Shown here in pieces: positions 38,711-48,781 of a DNA stretch of 64,000 bases. A program made the position numbers and the translations under genes. Below the pieces are notes generated by a model. That model saw only the letters and a list, made by a program, of their open reading frames with translations, ran no database searches and was not told where the DNA came from. How positions within the stretch are numbered: the first letter of the stretch is position 1; each line of letters starts with the position of its first letter. This DNA is from Synechococcus lacustris. GTDB lineage: Bacteria > Cyanobacteriota > Cyanobacteriia > PCC-6307 > Cyanobiaceae. The stretch lies in assembly GCA_903943975.1 (NCBI GenBank), contig CAJAQB010000014.1:62001-126000 (forward strand), in the 5' to 3' direction.

Positions 38711-39753
38711 GGGCTCTGCAAATCGAGGCTGACAGTCGGGCTGGCAGCCGGGGGTGCCAGCCAGATGTTATGGCGATCCCAGTGCAGCTCCTGGCCCGGG
38801 CCCGGGCCCCCCAGGACGAGGCGGCCCGGGCCCCGCTGCGGCTCCAGTTGCTGCAAGAGTTTTTCCAGTTGTTGGGCCGCCAATGGCCCCACCCCCTGCA
38901 GGGCCAGCCAGCGCACCAGCAGTAGGCCGCGGTTGGCAGGCTGCAGGGCCAGCAATGCCCGCCGTTGCAGCCGCGCCCCTGTCGCCGCATCGGCCCCTGC
39001 TTCTGAGTTGATCAGAGCCTGCAGGGCCAGATCCGCCAATTCATCGCTGGCCCGCTGCTCCTGGGCCAGCCGTTCGGCCATGGCGGCGATGCGGCGGCTG
39101 GCGCCGGGGTGCAGCGCTTCCAGCACCGGCAACACCTCGGCGCGGATGCGGTTGCGGCTGAAGCGCAGATCCTGGTTGCTGGGGTCGAGCCAGATCGGCA
39201 GGGCCAGTTGCTGGCAAATCCGGCTGGTGTCTGCCCGGGAGAAGCCCAGCAGGGGCCGCACCAGGGCAATGCCAGGGGCCAGGGGCCTGAGCGCCTGGAG
39301 GCTGGCCAGGCCGCGGCGGTGGCTGCCACGGGCCAGTTGCAACAACAGCGTTTCGCTGCGGTCGTCGGCGGTGTGGGCCGTAACCACATGGCTGGCGCCG
39401 CAGGCCTGGGCCCTGGTTTCCAGGCAGCTGTAGCGCCATTGCCGCGCCGCCGCTTCCGTGGGCAAGGGTTCGGCCCAGCTGTCGATCTGTAGGGGCAGGC
39501 CTTGGCCTTGGGCCCACTGGGCCAGCTCCTGGGCCTGCTGGCTGGATTCCGGCCGCCAGCGGTGGTCCCCATGCCAGAGCTGCAACGACCAGTGGTGCAG
39601 CCGCTGCAGATCCAGCAGCAGCGCCGTCATTGCCATCGAGTCTTGCCCGCCAGACACGGCCAGCAGCAGTGGGGCGCCCGCCGGCAGCAACTGCGGCTCA
39701 CGGCTCAGCTGCTGGTGCAGCCGCAGGTGATCGGTGCTCCAAGGGGCGGCCAT
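38707..39753 (-). CDS. tilS: tRNA(Ile)-lysidine synthetase
   Basis: LLAVSGGQDSMAMTALLLDL PP-loop. Confidence 0.93.
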   Translation of the reverse strand: MAAPWSTDHLRLHQQLSREPQLLPAGAPLLLAVSGGQDSMAMTALLLDLQRLHHWSLQLWHGDHRWRPESSQQAQELAQWAQGQGLPLQIDSWAEPLPTEAAARQWRYSCLETRAQACGASHVVTAHTADDRSETLLLQLARGSHRRGLASLQALRPLAPGIALVRPLLGFSRADTSRICQQLALPIWLDPSNQDLRFSRNRIRAEVLPVLEALHPGASRRIAAMAERLAQEQRASDELADLALQALINSEAGADAATGARLQRRALLALQPANRGLLLVRWLALQGVGPLAAQQLEKLLQQLEPQRGPGRLVLGGPGPGQELHWDRHNIWLAPPAASPTVSLDLQSP

Positions 39754-39789
39754 CGTTCCAGCTTGGCTGGATCCCGGTAACTTGCCCCC

Positions 39790-40197
39790 ATGGCTGCTCC
39801 TTTCGCTGAGATCGCCCTGCCCTGGTTACTGCCCCAGCCCCTGGCGGCAGCGGTAAACCTGGGCCCTGGCCTGGAGGCGGCGGCGCTGCAGGCGGGCCTG
39901 CAGCGCTTGGTGGCCTGTGAAGACGTGCGGGCCGTGGTGGCCTTTGGTTCTAGGGGCAGGGGTGATGCCCAGGCCGATTCGGATCTGGATTTGGCGGTGA
40001 TCTGTGCCCAAGCGCAGCTCACACCCCAAAAGAAACAAGCCTGTTACCAGCGTTTTCGGGCGGCCCTCGGTGGGTTGGGCTGTGGGGTGGATCTGGTGGT
40101 GCAGGGCCAGGCGGATGCGGCCTACCTGGCCCAGTCGCGCTGGCACGTGATGGGAGATGTGGCCCGCGAGGGGAAGGTGCTCTATGTCGCCGGCTGA
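39790..40197 (+). CDS. MNT-type nucleotidyltransferase
   Basis: VVAFGSRGRGDAQADSDLDLAVI. Confidence 0.85.
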   Translation: MAAPFAEIALPWLLPQPLAAAVNLGPGLEAAALQAGLQRLVACEDVRAVVAFGSRGRGDAQADSDLDLAVICAQAQLTPQKKQACYQRFRAALGGLGCGVDLVVQGQADAAYLAQSRWHVMGDVAREGKVLYVAG

Positions 40198-40564
40198 AGA
40201 CGCCCGTTTGTTGCTGCAGATCGTGCGGCGCCATCTGCGCAGCTTGGCGCTAACGATGGCTGTCGCCTTCCCTGATGAGGACTGGGGATTCACCGCCCAG
40301 CAGGCCGTGGAGAAGTTGCTCAAGGTTTGGCTTGTGCTGGCCGATAGGCGGCCGCCCCGTAGCCATGAGCTGGAGCTGCTCAGTGGTTTGGCTGGGGTGG
40401 AGTTGCCTGCGGAGCTGCTGGCGCTGCAGACCTTTGCCGTCGAGGCCCGTTATGAGGAGGGTCCATTTCCGTTGCCGGCGCCGCGCCAGCAACTACTGGA
40501 CCAGATCGAAGCATTGCTAAACCGTTGCCTGGCAGCGGTGGAAGCCATGGAGAAGCAGTCCTGA
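40184..40564 (+). CDS. HEPN-domain protein
   Basis: DWGFTAQQAVEKLLKVWLVLADRRPPRSHELELL; overlaps MNT gene by 14 nt. Confidence 0.82.
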   Translation: MSPAEDARLLLQIVRRHLRSLALTMAVAFPDEDWGFTAQQAVEKLLKVWLVLADRRPPRSHELELLSGLAGVELPAELLALQTFAVEARYEEGPFPLPAPRQQLLDQIEALLNRCLAAVEAMEKQS

Positions 40565-40612
40565 GGCCCCAGGCCTGCGTGGGAGAATCAAGGGATTGCG
40601 TTTAGTACCGGT

Positions 40613-41383
40613 ATGTCGCGCCTCGCCCAGTTGCCCGCCTCGCTCCGTACGGCCCTTAACGAGCGGCGCCTGCTCAAGGTGATTGCCGGTTTGGCCAATT
40701 TCGAGGCGGCTTCAGTGGCGCGGGTGGCCCGGGCCGCCGCGGCCGGTGCTGCCGACCTGATCGATGTGGCCTGTGATCCTGAGCTGGTGCGGCTCGCCGC
40801 TGCCGAATCGGGGCTGCCCATCTGTGTGTCGGCGGTGGACCCGGAGCTGTTTCCCGCCGCCGTGGCCGCTGGCGCCTCCATGGTGGAAATCGGTAATTAC
40901 GACAGCTTCTATCCCCAGGGCCGGGTATTTGGCGCCGAGGAAGTGCTCGAACTCACCCGGCGCACCAGGGCCCTGCTGCCCCACGTATCCCTCTCGGTTA
41001 CCGTCCCCCACACCCTGGCCCTCCACCAACAGGAGCAGCTGGCCCTGGAACTGGTGGCTGCCGGCGCCGACCTGATCCAAACCGAAGGCGGCACCAGCGC
41101 CCGGCCCTATAGCGCCGGCGTGCAGGGCCTGATTGAAAAGGCGGCCCCCACCCTTGCCGCCGCCCATGCCATCAGCCGGGCAGTTGCAGTGCCGGTGCTG
41201 TGTGCCTCCGGCCTCTCCGCCGTGACCCTGCCCCTGGCCCAGGCGGCCGGTGCCGCGGGCGTGGGCGTGGGTTCTGCGGTGAATCGCCTCAACGATGAAC
41301 TCGCCATGGTGGCGGTGGTGCGCAGCCTGCGGGAAGCACTTGTTGCCGTACAGCCCGTACAGGTGGGCGAACGGGCCAGCTGA
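40613..41383 (+). CDS. ycf23: Ycf23/DUF561 family protein
   Basis: KVIAGLANFEAASVARVARAAAAGAADLIDVACDPELV. Confidence 0.85.
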   Translation: MSRLAQLPASLRTALNERRLLKVIAGLANFEAASVARVARAAAAGAADLIDVACDPELVRLAAAESGLPICVSAVDPELFPAAVAAGASMVEIGNYDSFYPQGRVFGAEEVLELTRRTRALLPHVSLSVTVPHTLALHQQEQLALELVAAGADLIQTEGGTSARPYSAGVQGLIEKAAPTLAAAHAISRAVAVPVLCASGLSAVTLPLAQAAGAAGVGVGSAVNRLNDELAMVAVVRSLREALVAVQPVQVGERAS

Positions 41384-41477
41384 AACAGCCCTAGGCGTTC
41401 TGTAAAGCCTTTAGACATTTCCCCAGGCGCCCCGGCTCCGGGGTTGTTACGGTTTGGCCAGTCGGTTTTCTGCTGCC

Positions 41478-41906
41478 ATGGGCGGATTTGTGTGGTTGCT
41501 GCAATGGCCGATCCGGGCCCTGGTGCTGCTGCTGATCACCTATCTGCCCCTGGGGGTGGAGATGAGCAGTTTCCCGGTGGCGCTGCTGGCGGCCGTGGTG
41601 ATCGGCCTGCTGGGCAGCCTGCTGATCCTGCCGCTCAAGGCCCTGTTTGCCCTGCCCTGGTTGCTCACCAGCTTTGGCGGGCTGCTGCAGCCGGTGAGCT
41701 TGCTGTTCAACTGGATCATCACCGTGATCCTGTTCGCCCTGGCCGCCTGGCTGATCGAGGGCTTTCGGCTCAAGAACGGCATCTTTAGCGCCATCCTCGG
41801 CGCCCTCGCCTACAGCATCATCAGCACGATCGTGTTGCGGCTACTGGGTTTGGATGTGGATTTCACCCGGGCGGCCCAGGCCCTGGTTAGCGCAGGAGTT
41901 GCCTAG
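41478..41906 (+). CDS. Small polytopic membrane protein
   Basis: Hydrophobic helices throughout; MGGFVWLLQWPIRALVLLLITYLPLG. Confidence 0.65.
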   Translation: MGGFVWLLQWPIRALVLLLITYLPLGVEMSSFPVALLAAVVIGLLGSLLILPLKALFALPWLLTSFGGLLQPVSLLFNWIITVILFALAAWLIEGFRLKNGIFSAILGALAYSIISTIVLRLLGLDVDFTRAAQALVSAGVA

Positions 41907-41933
41907 GATCGTCTGCCAGTGCTGTAGGCCCCG

Positions 41934-43943
41934 GTGGATTTCGGCCTCCATGCTCCTTACAGCCCCAGTGGCGACCAGCCCACGGCGATTGAAACCCTGG
42001 TTAAGGGGGTAGAGGCTGGCCAGCGCTATCAAACGCTGCTGGGGGCCACGGGCACCGGTAAAACCTTTTCGATCGCCAATGTGATCCAACGCACCGGGCG
42101 TCCCACCCTGGTGCTGGCCCACAACAAAACCCTGGCGGCCCAGCTCTGCAATGAGTTGCGGGAGTTCTTCCCCCACAACGCCGTTGAATATTTCATCTCC
42201 TATTACGACTACTACCAACCCGAGGCCTATGTGCCGGTTTCGGATACATATATCGCCAAAACAGCATCGATCAATGAAGAGATTGACATGCTGCGCCACT
42301 CGGCCACCCGTTCTTTATTTGAGCGCCGCGATGTGATCGTGGTGGCTTCAATTAGTTGTATTTATGGATTGGGGATTCCCTCCGAATACCTGAAGGCAGC
42401 GGTGCCTTTTAAGGTGGGTGAAACCCTAAACCTGCGCAGCTCCCTGCGGGAATTGGTTAATAACCAGTACAGCCGCAATGATGTGGAAATGGGCCGGGGG
42501 CGCTTCCGGGTGAAGGGGGATGTGCTGGAGATTGGCCCGGCCTATGAAGACCGGCTGGTGCGGATTGAATTGTTTGGTGATGAGGTGGAGGCGATCCGCT
42601 ATGTGGACCCCACCACCGGTGAAATTCTCCAAAGCTTGGAGACAGTAAATATCTACCCCGCCAAGCACTTTGTAACGCCAAAGGATCGGCTTGAGGGGGC
42701 AATTGCTGAAATTCGCCAGGAACTGCGTCAACGGCTGGATGAATTGCAGGGCCAGGGCAAGTTGCTGGAGGCCCAGCGCCTGGAGCAACGCACCACCTAC
42801 GACCTGGAGATGTTGCAGCAGGTGGGCTATTGCAACGGCGTTGAAAACTACGCCCGCCATCTATCTGGTCGCCCTGGCGGCACGCCACCGGAATGCTTGA
42901 TCGATTACTTCCCGGAGGATTGGTTGCTGGTGGTGGATGAAAGCCATGTGACCTGTTCCCAGCTGCAGGCGATGTACAACGGTGATCGCTCCCGCAAGCA
43001 GGTACTTATAGATCATGGTTTCCGCTTGCCCAGTGCAGCTGATAACCGGCCCCTTAAGGGTTCGGAGTTTTGGGAAAAGGCAAAGCAAACGATCTTTGTA
43101 AGTGCCACCCCCGGCGACTGGGAGATGAACCAGAGCATTGGCCAGGTGGCCGAACAGGTGATTCGCCCCACCGGGGTGCTTGATCCGATTGTGGAGGTGC
43201 GACCCAGTGGCGGTCAGGTGGATGACCTGCTGGGTGAAATCAGGGTGCGGGTGGAGAAACGCGAACGGGTATTGATCACCACCCTCACTAAACGGATGGC
43301 GGAGGATCTTTCCGATTACCTGGCTGAAAACCAGGTAAAGGTGCGTTATCTGCACTCAGAGATCCATTCGATTGAGCGCATTGAGATCATCCAAGACCTA
43401 CGTAATGGTGAATACGACGTGCTGGTGGGGGTGAACCTGCTGCGGGAGGGCTTAGATCTGCCGGAGGTGTCTTTGGTGGCGATCCTTGATGCCGATAAGG
43501 AGGGTTTCCTGCGGGCGGCCCGCTCCCTAATCCAAACCATTGGCCGCGCCGCCCGCCATGTGGATGGCCGGGCCTTGCTCTATGCCGACAACCTCACGGA
43601 TTCGATGGTCAAGGCGATCTCTGAAACCGAGCGACGCCGAGCCATCCAGCAGGCCCACAACGAAAAACACGGCATCACCCCCACGGCCGCGGGCAAGAAG
43701 GCCACTGGTAATAATCCAATCCTGGCCTACCTGGAAATGTCGCGCCGGCTCAATGATGACCAGCTGGAGGTGGCAGTAGAAGCAGCCCAACACAACAGCG
43801 TGCCCTTGGAATCGCTGCCAGAACTGATCACCCAACTGGAAGAAAAGATGAAAGAAGCGGCCGCCAAAATGGATTTTGAACAGGCCGCCAGCCTGCGGGA
43901 TCGCATCAAGCAACTGCGCCAGAAGTTGGTGGGAAGGGCTTAG
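41934..43943 (+). CDS. uvrB: Excinuclease ABC subunit B
   Basis: [61 protein letters not shown] start. Confidence 0.98.
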   Translation: MDFGLHAPYSPSGDQPTAIETLVKGVEAGQRYQTLLGATGTGKTFSIANVIQRTGRPTLVLAHNKTLAAQLCNELREFFPHNAVEYFISYYDYYQPEAYVPVSDTYIAKTASINEEIDMLRHSATRSLFERRDVIVVASISCIYGLGIPSEYLKAAVPFKVGETLNLRSSLRELVNNQYSRNDVEMGRGRFRVKGDVLEIGPAYEDRLVRIELFGDEVEAIRYVDPTTGEILQSLETVNIYPAKHFVTPKDRLEGAIAEIRQELRQRLDELQGQGKLLEAQRLEQRTTYDLEMLQQVGYCNGVENYARHLSGRPGGTPPECLIDYFPEDWLLVVDESHVTCSQLQAMYNGDRSRKQVLIDHGFRLPSAADNRPLKGSEFWEKAKQTIFVSATPGDWEMNQSIGQVAEQVIRPTGVLDPIVEVRPSGGQVDDLLGEIRVRVEKRERVLITTLTKRMAEDLSDYLAENQVKVRYLHSEIHSIERIEIIQDLRNGEYDVLVGVNLLREGLDLPEVSLVAILDADKEGFLRAARSLIQTIGRAARHVDGRALLYADNLTDSMVKAISETERRRAIQQAHNEKHGITPTAAGKKATGNNPILAYLEMSRRLNDDQLEVAVEAAQHNSVPLESLPELITQLEEKMKEAAAKMDFEQAASLRDRIKQLRQKLVGRA

Positions 43944-43964
43944 GGGGTTGTGCTTAGAGGTGGC

Positions 43965-45290
43965 TCAGCGGCCGGCGCCCTTGAGCACGGTTTTGATCGT
44001 TTTGGCCATGATCAGTAGATCCAGCCAGAGGCTGGCATTGCGCAGGTAATAGAGGTCGTAGGAGAGTTTTAGTTCGGCATCATCGAGGCTGGAGGCATAG
44101 GACATATTCACCTGGGCCCAGCCACTGAGGCCCGGTCGCACCAGATGCCGGAGGCGGTAGTGGGGGATTTGCTCCTCCAGGGCTTCTTCCAGTTCCGGCC
44201 GTTCGGGCCGGGGGCCGATCAGGCTCATCTCGCCGCGGATCACATTGAGCAGCTGTGGTAATTCATCAAGGCGGCTGCGCCGCAACCAGTTACCCAGGGG
44301 GGTGATGCGATTGTCTGCCACTGGCGACCAGCGCGGTCCATCGGTTTCGGCCTGCTGGCTCATGCTGCGCAGCTTGTGGATCTGAAAGGGTTCACCAAAT
44401 AAACCGGTGCGGATCTGGGAATAAAAAACCGGACCGCGGTCCTGCAGGTAAATGGCCAGGGCCACAGGCAGCAGCAGCGGCAGGGCCAGCAGCAGTAGCA
44501 GGCTGCTTAGTAGCAGATCGGCAAAGCGTTTTAATTGGCGGCTCAGGCCCCGTTGGCGACCGTCGGCCCGGTGGCCCAGGTGCAGCAGTGATTTATCAAG
44601 CCATTGGGGTGGAATCCGTTGCAATTCCTCCTCCGCCAGCTGGGCAAGGCTGGAGAGGCGCATCCCCTGGCCGAGGGCTTTTTCCAGCAGCGGCTGTAGA
44701 TCAGTGCGTTGTTCCATTTCCGGACTGATCGCCAACAATCGACCTTGTTCCCTGATGGTTGGGGCCAAACTTTGGGGATCGATTAATTCGGGTTGGGGCC
44801 GGTTATGGGAGCCCCGTTGGCGACGCCATTCGCGCACCAGTTCCTGTTGTTCCGCCGGGGAGGCCAGGGCGGACCACTGGGGTAATTGTTGGCGGCCTAG
44901 GTGGTGCAGCCAGGCACGGATTACCACGGAGGCGAGGCCGGTGCCCAGCAGCAGCGGGCCGAGGCTGCCCCGTTGCAGCAGCGGTAGGTCGAGGGGGGAG
45001 ATGTGCCACACCCAGCCAATCAGCAACACCAGCGTCAATGTGGCGACGGCGGTGAGGCTTACCCGACCGATCAGCAGGGGCCAGCGCAGCCGCGGCCAGC
45101 GCAACATTGAATAGGAGCCGAATAACCAACCCAGCCCCCAGTAGCAGAACAGCACCCCGATCAGGGTCACGGGTTGGCTTAGCACCGTGCCGTAACGCAT
45201 GCCGTCGAGCAAAAAGGCGATCAACAGCATCGCCAGCCCATCCAGCAGTGCGGAAAGCAGCAGCGGTTGCCGATGTCGCAGCCAGCTCAT
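43965..45290 (-). CDS. Undecaprenyl-phosphate sugar-1-phosphotransferase family (bacterial sugar transferase)
   Basis: KRFADLLLSSLLLLLALPLLL, RTGLFGEPFQIHKLRSM, LDELPQLLNVIRGEMSLIGPRPERPE. Confidence 0.92.
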   Translation of the reverse strand: MSWLRHRQPLLLSALLDGLAMLLIAFLLDGMRYGTVLSQPVTLIGVLFCYWGLGWLFGSYSMLRWPRLRWPLLIGRVSLTAVATLTLVLLIGWVWHISPLDLPLLQRGSLGPLLLGTGLASVVIRAWLHHLGRQQLPQWSALASPAEQQELVREWRRQRGSHNRPQPELIDPQSLAPTIREQGRLLAISPEMEQRTDLQPLLEKALGQGMRLSSLAQLAEEELQRIPPQWLDKSLLHLGHRADGRQRGLSRQLKRFADLLLSSLLLLLALPLLLPVALAIYLQDRGPVFYSQIRTGLFGEPFQIHKLRSMSQQAETDGPRWSPVADNRITPLGNWLRRSRLDELPQLLNVIRGEMSLIGPRPERPELEEALEEQIPHYRLRHLVRPGLSGWAQVNMSYASSLDDAELKLSYDLYYLRNASLWLDLLIMAKTIKTVLKGAGR

Positions 45291-45321
45291 TTAGCCGAGA
45301 CAAGTGCGACGACCCTAGGAG

Positions 45322-47088
45322 CTATTTCTTGGCCAATTGAAAGCATTGGTGCACTGCCTGTAGTGCCCGCACCCCATCGGCTTCTGCCACCACGCAGCTG
45401 ATCCGGATTTCGCTGGTGGCGATCATTTCGATGTTGATCCCCTCCTGCGCCAAGGAGCGGAACATGCGGGCGGCGGTGCCGGCGGTGGAGGGCATCCCCG
45501 CCCCCACGGCACTCACCCGGGCGATGGCAATGCCCTCCTGCAGCTGGGCGTTACCCCATTGCTTCAGCAGGGGCGCCAGGGCGGCGCGGGCGCGGCTGCG
45601 GTCATCGCGGGGCAGGGTGAAGGCGATGTCGCGGCAGGGGCCGCCGCTGCTTTCCCGTCGCCGTTCCGACTGCACGATGGTGTCGAGGCTGAGGCCGGCT
45701 TCCGCCAGGGCGCGGCAGAGGGCGGCGGCGGAGCCGGGCCGGTCGGGCACATCGGTCACGGTGAGTTGGGCCTGGTCGTTATCGAGGGCCACGCCGCGCA
45801 CCTCCGGTTCACCGGCACCGCTGGGTTTGGGGTTATGGCGCAGTTGGTGGTCTTCCAGTTCAAAGGCCTGGGCCGCCGTCCGCAGGGCCTTTTCCCCCTG
45901 GTCCCCCTGGATCAGGCAACTCACCTTCACTTCGCTGGTGGCGATCATGCGCAGGCTGATGCCGCCGCGGCCGAGGTTTTCGAACAGCCGCGCCGCCACC
46001 CCAGGGCGCCCCATGATCCCGGCCCCGGAAATGCTCAGCTTGGCCAGGTGGGCCTCGGCCTGGAGCTGGCAGTTTTGCCCCAACAGCTCCCGACAAACAG
46101 CTTCAGCGGCCTGCAGGTCGGTTTCCTCCAGGGTGAAGGCGATGTCGTTGGTGTGGCCCTCATGGGTGGCCTGCACGATCAGATCCACCGACAGCCCAGC
46201 GGCGGAAAGCGCCTCAAATAGGCGGGCGGCGATGCCGGGCTGGTCGGGCACATGGGCGAGGGCCAGCACCGCCTGGTGTTCCAGCAGTTCGGCGCCATCC
46301 ACCGGTTTACCCAGTTCCAGGCCTTCGCTGCCGATGCGGCGGCCGCCGCTACTAAACAATCGGGTGCCGGGTTCATCGGTCCAGCTGGAGCGCACCACCA
46401 GCGGTACGCCGTAGTTGCGGGCGATTTCCACCGCCCGGGGGTGCAGCACGGCGGCGCCAAGGCTGGCCAGTTCCAGCATTTCGTCGCAGGACACCTGCTC
46501 CATCAGCTGGGCCTCAGGCACCTGGCGGGGGTCGGTGCTGAGTACCCCAGGCACATCGGTGTAGATCTCACAGGCGTCGGCGCCGAGGGCGGCGGCCAGG
46601 GCGACGGCGGAGGTGTCTGAACCGCCGCGGCCGAGGGTGGTGATCTCCTGGGTGCCGCCGCTGCCGGCGGTGGTGCCCTGGAAACCAGCCACCACCACCA
46701 CCTGACCCTCCTGCAGCCGCCGCCGCACCCGTTCGGTGCGCACCTCCAGGATGCGGGCGCGGCCGTGGGCTGATTCGGTGACGATGCCCACCTGGGGACC
46801 GGTCATCGACACGGCCGGCACCCCCTCCGCCTGCAGCGCCATCGAGAGCAAGGCGATAGACACCTGTTCGCCGGTGGCCAGCAGCATGTCCATTTCCCGC
46901 TGGGGCGGGTCGGGGCTGATCGCCCGGGCTAGGGCCGTTAGTTCGTCGGTGGTGTGGCCCATGGCCGATACCACCACCACCAGGTCGTGGCCTTCGTTGC
47001 GGCAGGCCGCCACCCGTTTGGCCACCGCCTGGAGCCGCTCAACGCTGCCCACGGAGGTGCCGCCGTATTTCTGAACCAGCAGCGCCAT
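45322..47088 (-). CDS. lysC: Aspartate kinase
   Basis: LVQKYGGTSVGSVERLQAVA, GRGGSDTSAVALAAAL; multiple ACT-like domains. Confidence 0.97.
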   Translation of the reverse strand: MALLVQKYGGTSVGSVERLQAVAKRVAACRNEGHDLVVVVSAMGHTTDELTALARAISPDPPQREMDMLLATGEQVSIALLSMALQAEGVPAVSMTGPQVGIVTESAHGRARILEVRTERVRRRLQEGQVVVVAGFQGTTAGSGGTQEITTLGRGGSDTSAVALAAALGADACEIYTDVPGVLSTDPRQVPEAQLMEQVSCDEMLELASLGAAVLHPRAVEIARNYGVPLVVRSSWTDEPGTRLFSSGGRRIGSEGLELGKPVDGAELLEHQAVLALAHVPDQPGIAARLFEALSAAGLSVDLIVQATHEGHTNDIAFTLEETDLQAAEAVCRELLGQNCQLQAEAHLAKLSISGAGIMGRPGVAARLFENLGRGGISLRMIATSEVKVSCLIQGDQGEKALRTAAQAFELEDHQLRHNPKPSGAGEPEVRGVALDNDQAQLTVTDVPDRPGSAAALCRALAEAGLSLDTIVQSERRRESSGGPCRDIAFTLPRDDRSRARAALAPLLKQWGNAQLQEGIAIARVSAVGAGMPSTAGTAARMFRSLAQEGINIEMIATSEIRISCVVAEADGVRALQAVHQCFQLAKK

Positions 47089-47110
47089 GACCCGGATGAT
47101 CCAGCGCTGA

Positions 47111-48079
47111 TTATCCGTCTGGGCCGGTCAGAAACCCATCGCGGAAGGCATCAGCTGGATTTGCCCCCAGCTTGAGGGCCGCTTCCACCTCCAGCAGCCG
47201 CGCCAGCAGCTTGAGCAGGGCATCGGGTTTGCGACCGCGCAGTTGCTTACGCATTACATAGATGCGTTTGGGGTTGCCGATGCCGGCGGCCTTGGCGATC
47301 ACGGCCACGTCCTGTTCCCCCTGGCGGTCGAGCAGGCTCACCCAAAGCCAGCCCCGCAGTTGACTGGTGAGGGAAGCCACCAGCCGCAGCGGTGGTTCGT
47401 TGGCGGCGATCAGGGCATCCAGATGGCCAATGGCCTGGCCCAGCTGACCATTGAGCAGCGCTTCCCCCACCTGCAGGCTGGTGTGGTGCTGGCCGCCGCC
47501 CAGGGCGGCCACGGCGGCGGCGCTGATCGGCTGGCCGTTGCTGTAGATGCTCAGTTTTTCCAGTTCTGTTGCCAGATGGGCGCTGTCACTGCCCACGGTT
47601 TCGGCCAGGGCCTCGGCGGCGGCCCGTTCCAGCTGCAGCCCCAGGGCTTCGGCGCTGCGCTGCACCAGCTCCAGCTGGCCGGCCCCATCCCAAATCGCCG
47701 GCAGCACAAAGCTTTTTTCCTGGGCGATGGCCTTGAGGGCCTTGGTGGTGCGCAGGCGGGCGTCGGGTTTGTTGGGGCTGCTGAGCAGCAGGTGGGTGTC
47801 GTTGGGGATCAGCGCCAGGCTTTCCTCCAGCTGGCGGCCCAGCTCTGCCGGACACTGGCCGCAAAAGGGGCTGCGTTGCAGCAACACCACCCGGGCGCCA
47901 GTGCCAAAGGGGGGGGTGCGCGCTTCGCTGAGGGCCTGGGCCGCCTGGGCGGTGTCATTGCCATCAAGGCGGCTGAGGTTGAGGCTCTGCCAGGCGGGAT
48001 CCACCAATTTTTCAATCAGTTGATGCAGTGCCCGCTCCCGACCGGCCTCGTCGTCGCCCCAGTAGAGGTGAATTGGCAT
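47111..48079 (-). CDS. holA: DNA polymerase III subunit delta
   Basis: HLYWGDDEAGRERALHQLIEKL...LLSSPNKPDARL; overlaps next gene. Confidence 0.88.
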   Translation of the reverse strand: MPIHLYWGDDEAGRERALHQLIEKLVDPAWQSLNLSRLDGNDTAQAAQALSEARTPPFGTGARVVLLQRSPFCGQCPAELGRQLEESLALIPNDTHLLLSSPNKPDARLRTTKALKAIAQEKSFVLPAIWDGAGQLELVQRSAEALGLQLERAAAEALAETVGSDSAHLATELEKLSIYSNGQPISAAAVAALGGGQHHTSLQVGEALLNGQLGQAIGHLDALIAANEPPLRLVASLTSQLRGWLWVSLLDRQGEQDVAVIAKAAGIGNPKRIYVMRKQLRGRKPDALLKLLARLLEVEAALKLGANPADAFRDGFLTGPDG

Positions 48080-48735
48080 CAGCGCAGGGCGGTTAGCACT
48101 GGTAGTTCAGCAGTTTGGGCCAATTGCGGGTTGTGGGTGGCAATGGCGATGGCACCACCATGGAGGGCAGTGGAAAGATCGAGGGCGGCGGTTTCCGGGA
48201 GGTCTTGGCTTAGCTGCAGGCGGGCGGCGGCCTGAACGATGGCGGCGCAGGGCGCTACTTGCTGCCAGCCGGCAGGATCACTGAAAACGGCGGCATAGCG
48301 CTGGGCGAGGGCCTCGTTGCCCTGGCGGAGGGGGCCGATCAGTAGGCGACCAAGGCTGAGGGTGCTGATCAGTCCGCGACAGCGGCCAAGGGCAATGGCC
48401 TGCAGCAGCGGGTCATAACCGGCGCCAGCGCCACCAGTTTGGCTGAGAAAGGCGATCAGGGCTGAGCTATCGATGGCAACCATGGCCCCGTGGGGGAGCT
48501 GGCTCAGATGCACTGGTCGCCAGGCTCGGTGCCCATTTTCGGCCTGCCAGCAGTGCCGACCACTGCCCCGCAGCCCCAACAAAATCTGTCGCTGGGGCAG
48601 CATCCGTTGGTTTAGCGGCACGAGGGCAGCCACGGATTGGCCATGGCGGCTGATCAGGGTTTGTTTACCCAGCAGCGCCCGCTCCAACAGTTCCGGCAGG
48701 CGTTTTCGGGCGGCTTCGGCACCAACTGTCTCCAT
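48079..48735 (-). CDS. Phd/YefM antitoxin - PIN domain fusion protein
   Basis: METVGAEAARKRLPELLERALLGKQTLISRHGQSVAALVPL (Phd) then AIDSSALIAFLSQ...LDLSTALHGGAIAIATHNPQL (PIN-like). Confidence 0.75.
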   Translation of the reverse strand: METVGAEAARKRLPELLERALLGKQTLISRHGQSVAALVPLNQRMLPQRQILLGLRGSGRHCWQAENGHRAWRPVHLSQLPHGAMVAIDSSALIAFLSQTGGAGAGYDPLLQAIALGRCRGLISTLSLGRLLIGPLRQGNEALAQRYAAVFSDPAGWQQVAPCAAIVQAAARLQLSQDLPETAALDLSTALHGGAIAIATHNPQLAQTAELPVLTALR

Positions 48736-48781
48736 ATCAGTTTTCTCCATTCTTTTCTGTGTATTTCCGTGGGGTTGGTTT

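Noticed and set aside
40613-41383. Deoxyribose-phosphate aldolase (deoC) call
   Set aside because: TIM-barrel-like sequence fits Ycf23/DUF561 better; deoC motifs not evident
41882-41934. SOS box upstream of uvrB
   Set aside because: No RGTACNNNDGTWCB match between 41882 and the uvrB start
45416-46414. 332-aa plus-strand ORF
   Set aside because: Antisense to lysC; Ser/Arg/Ala-rich shadow frame
47243-48235. 330-aa plus-strand ORF
   Set aside because: Antisense to holA and the Phd-PIN gene
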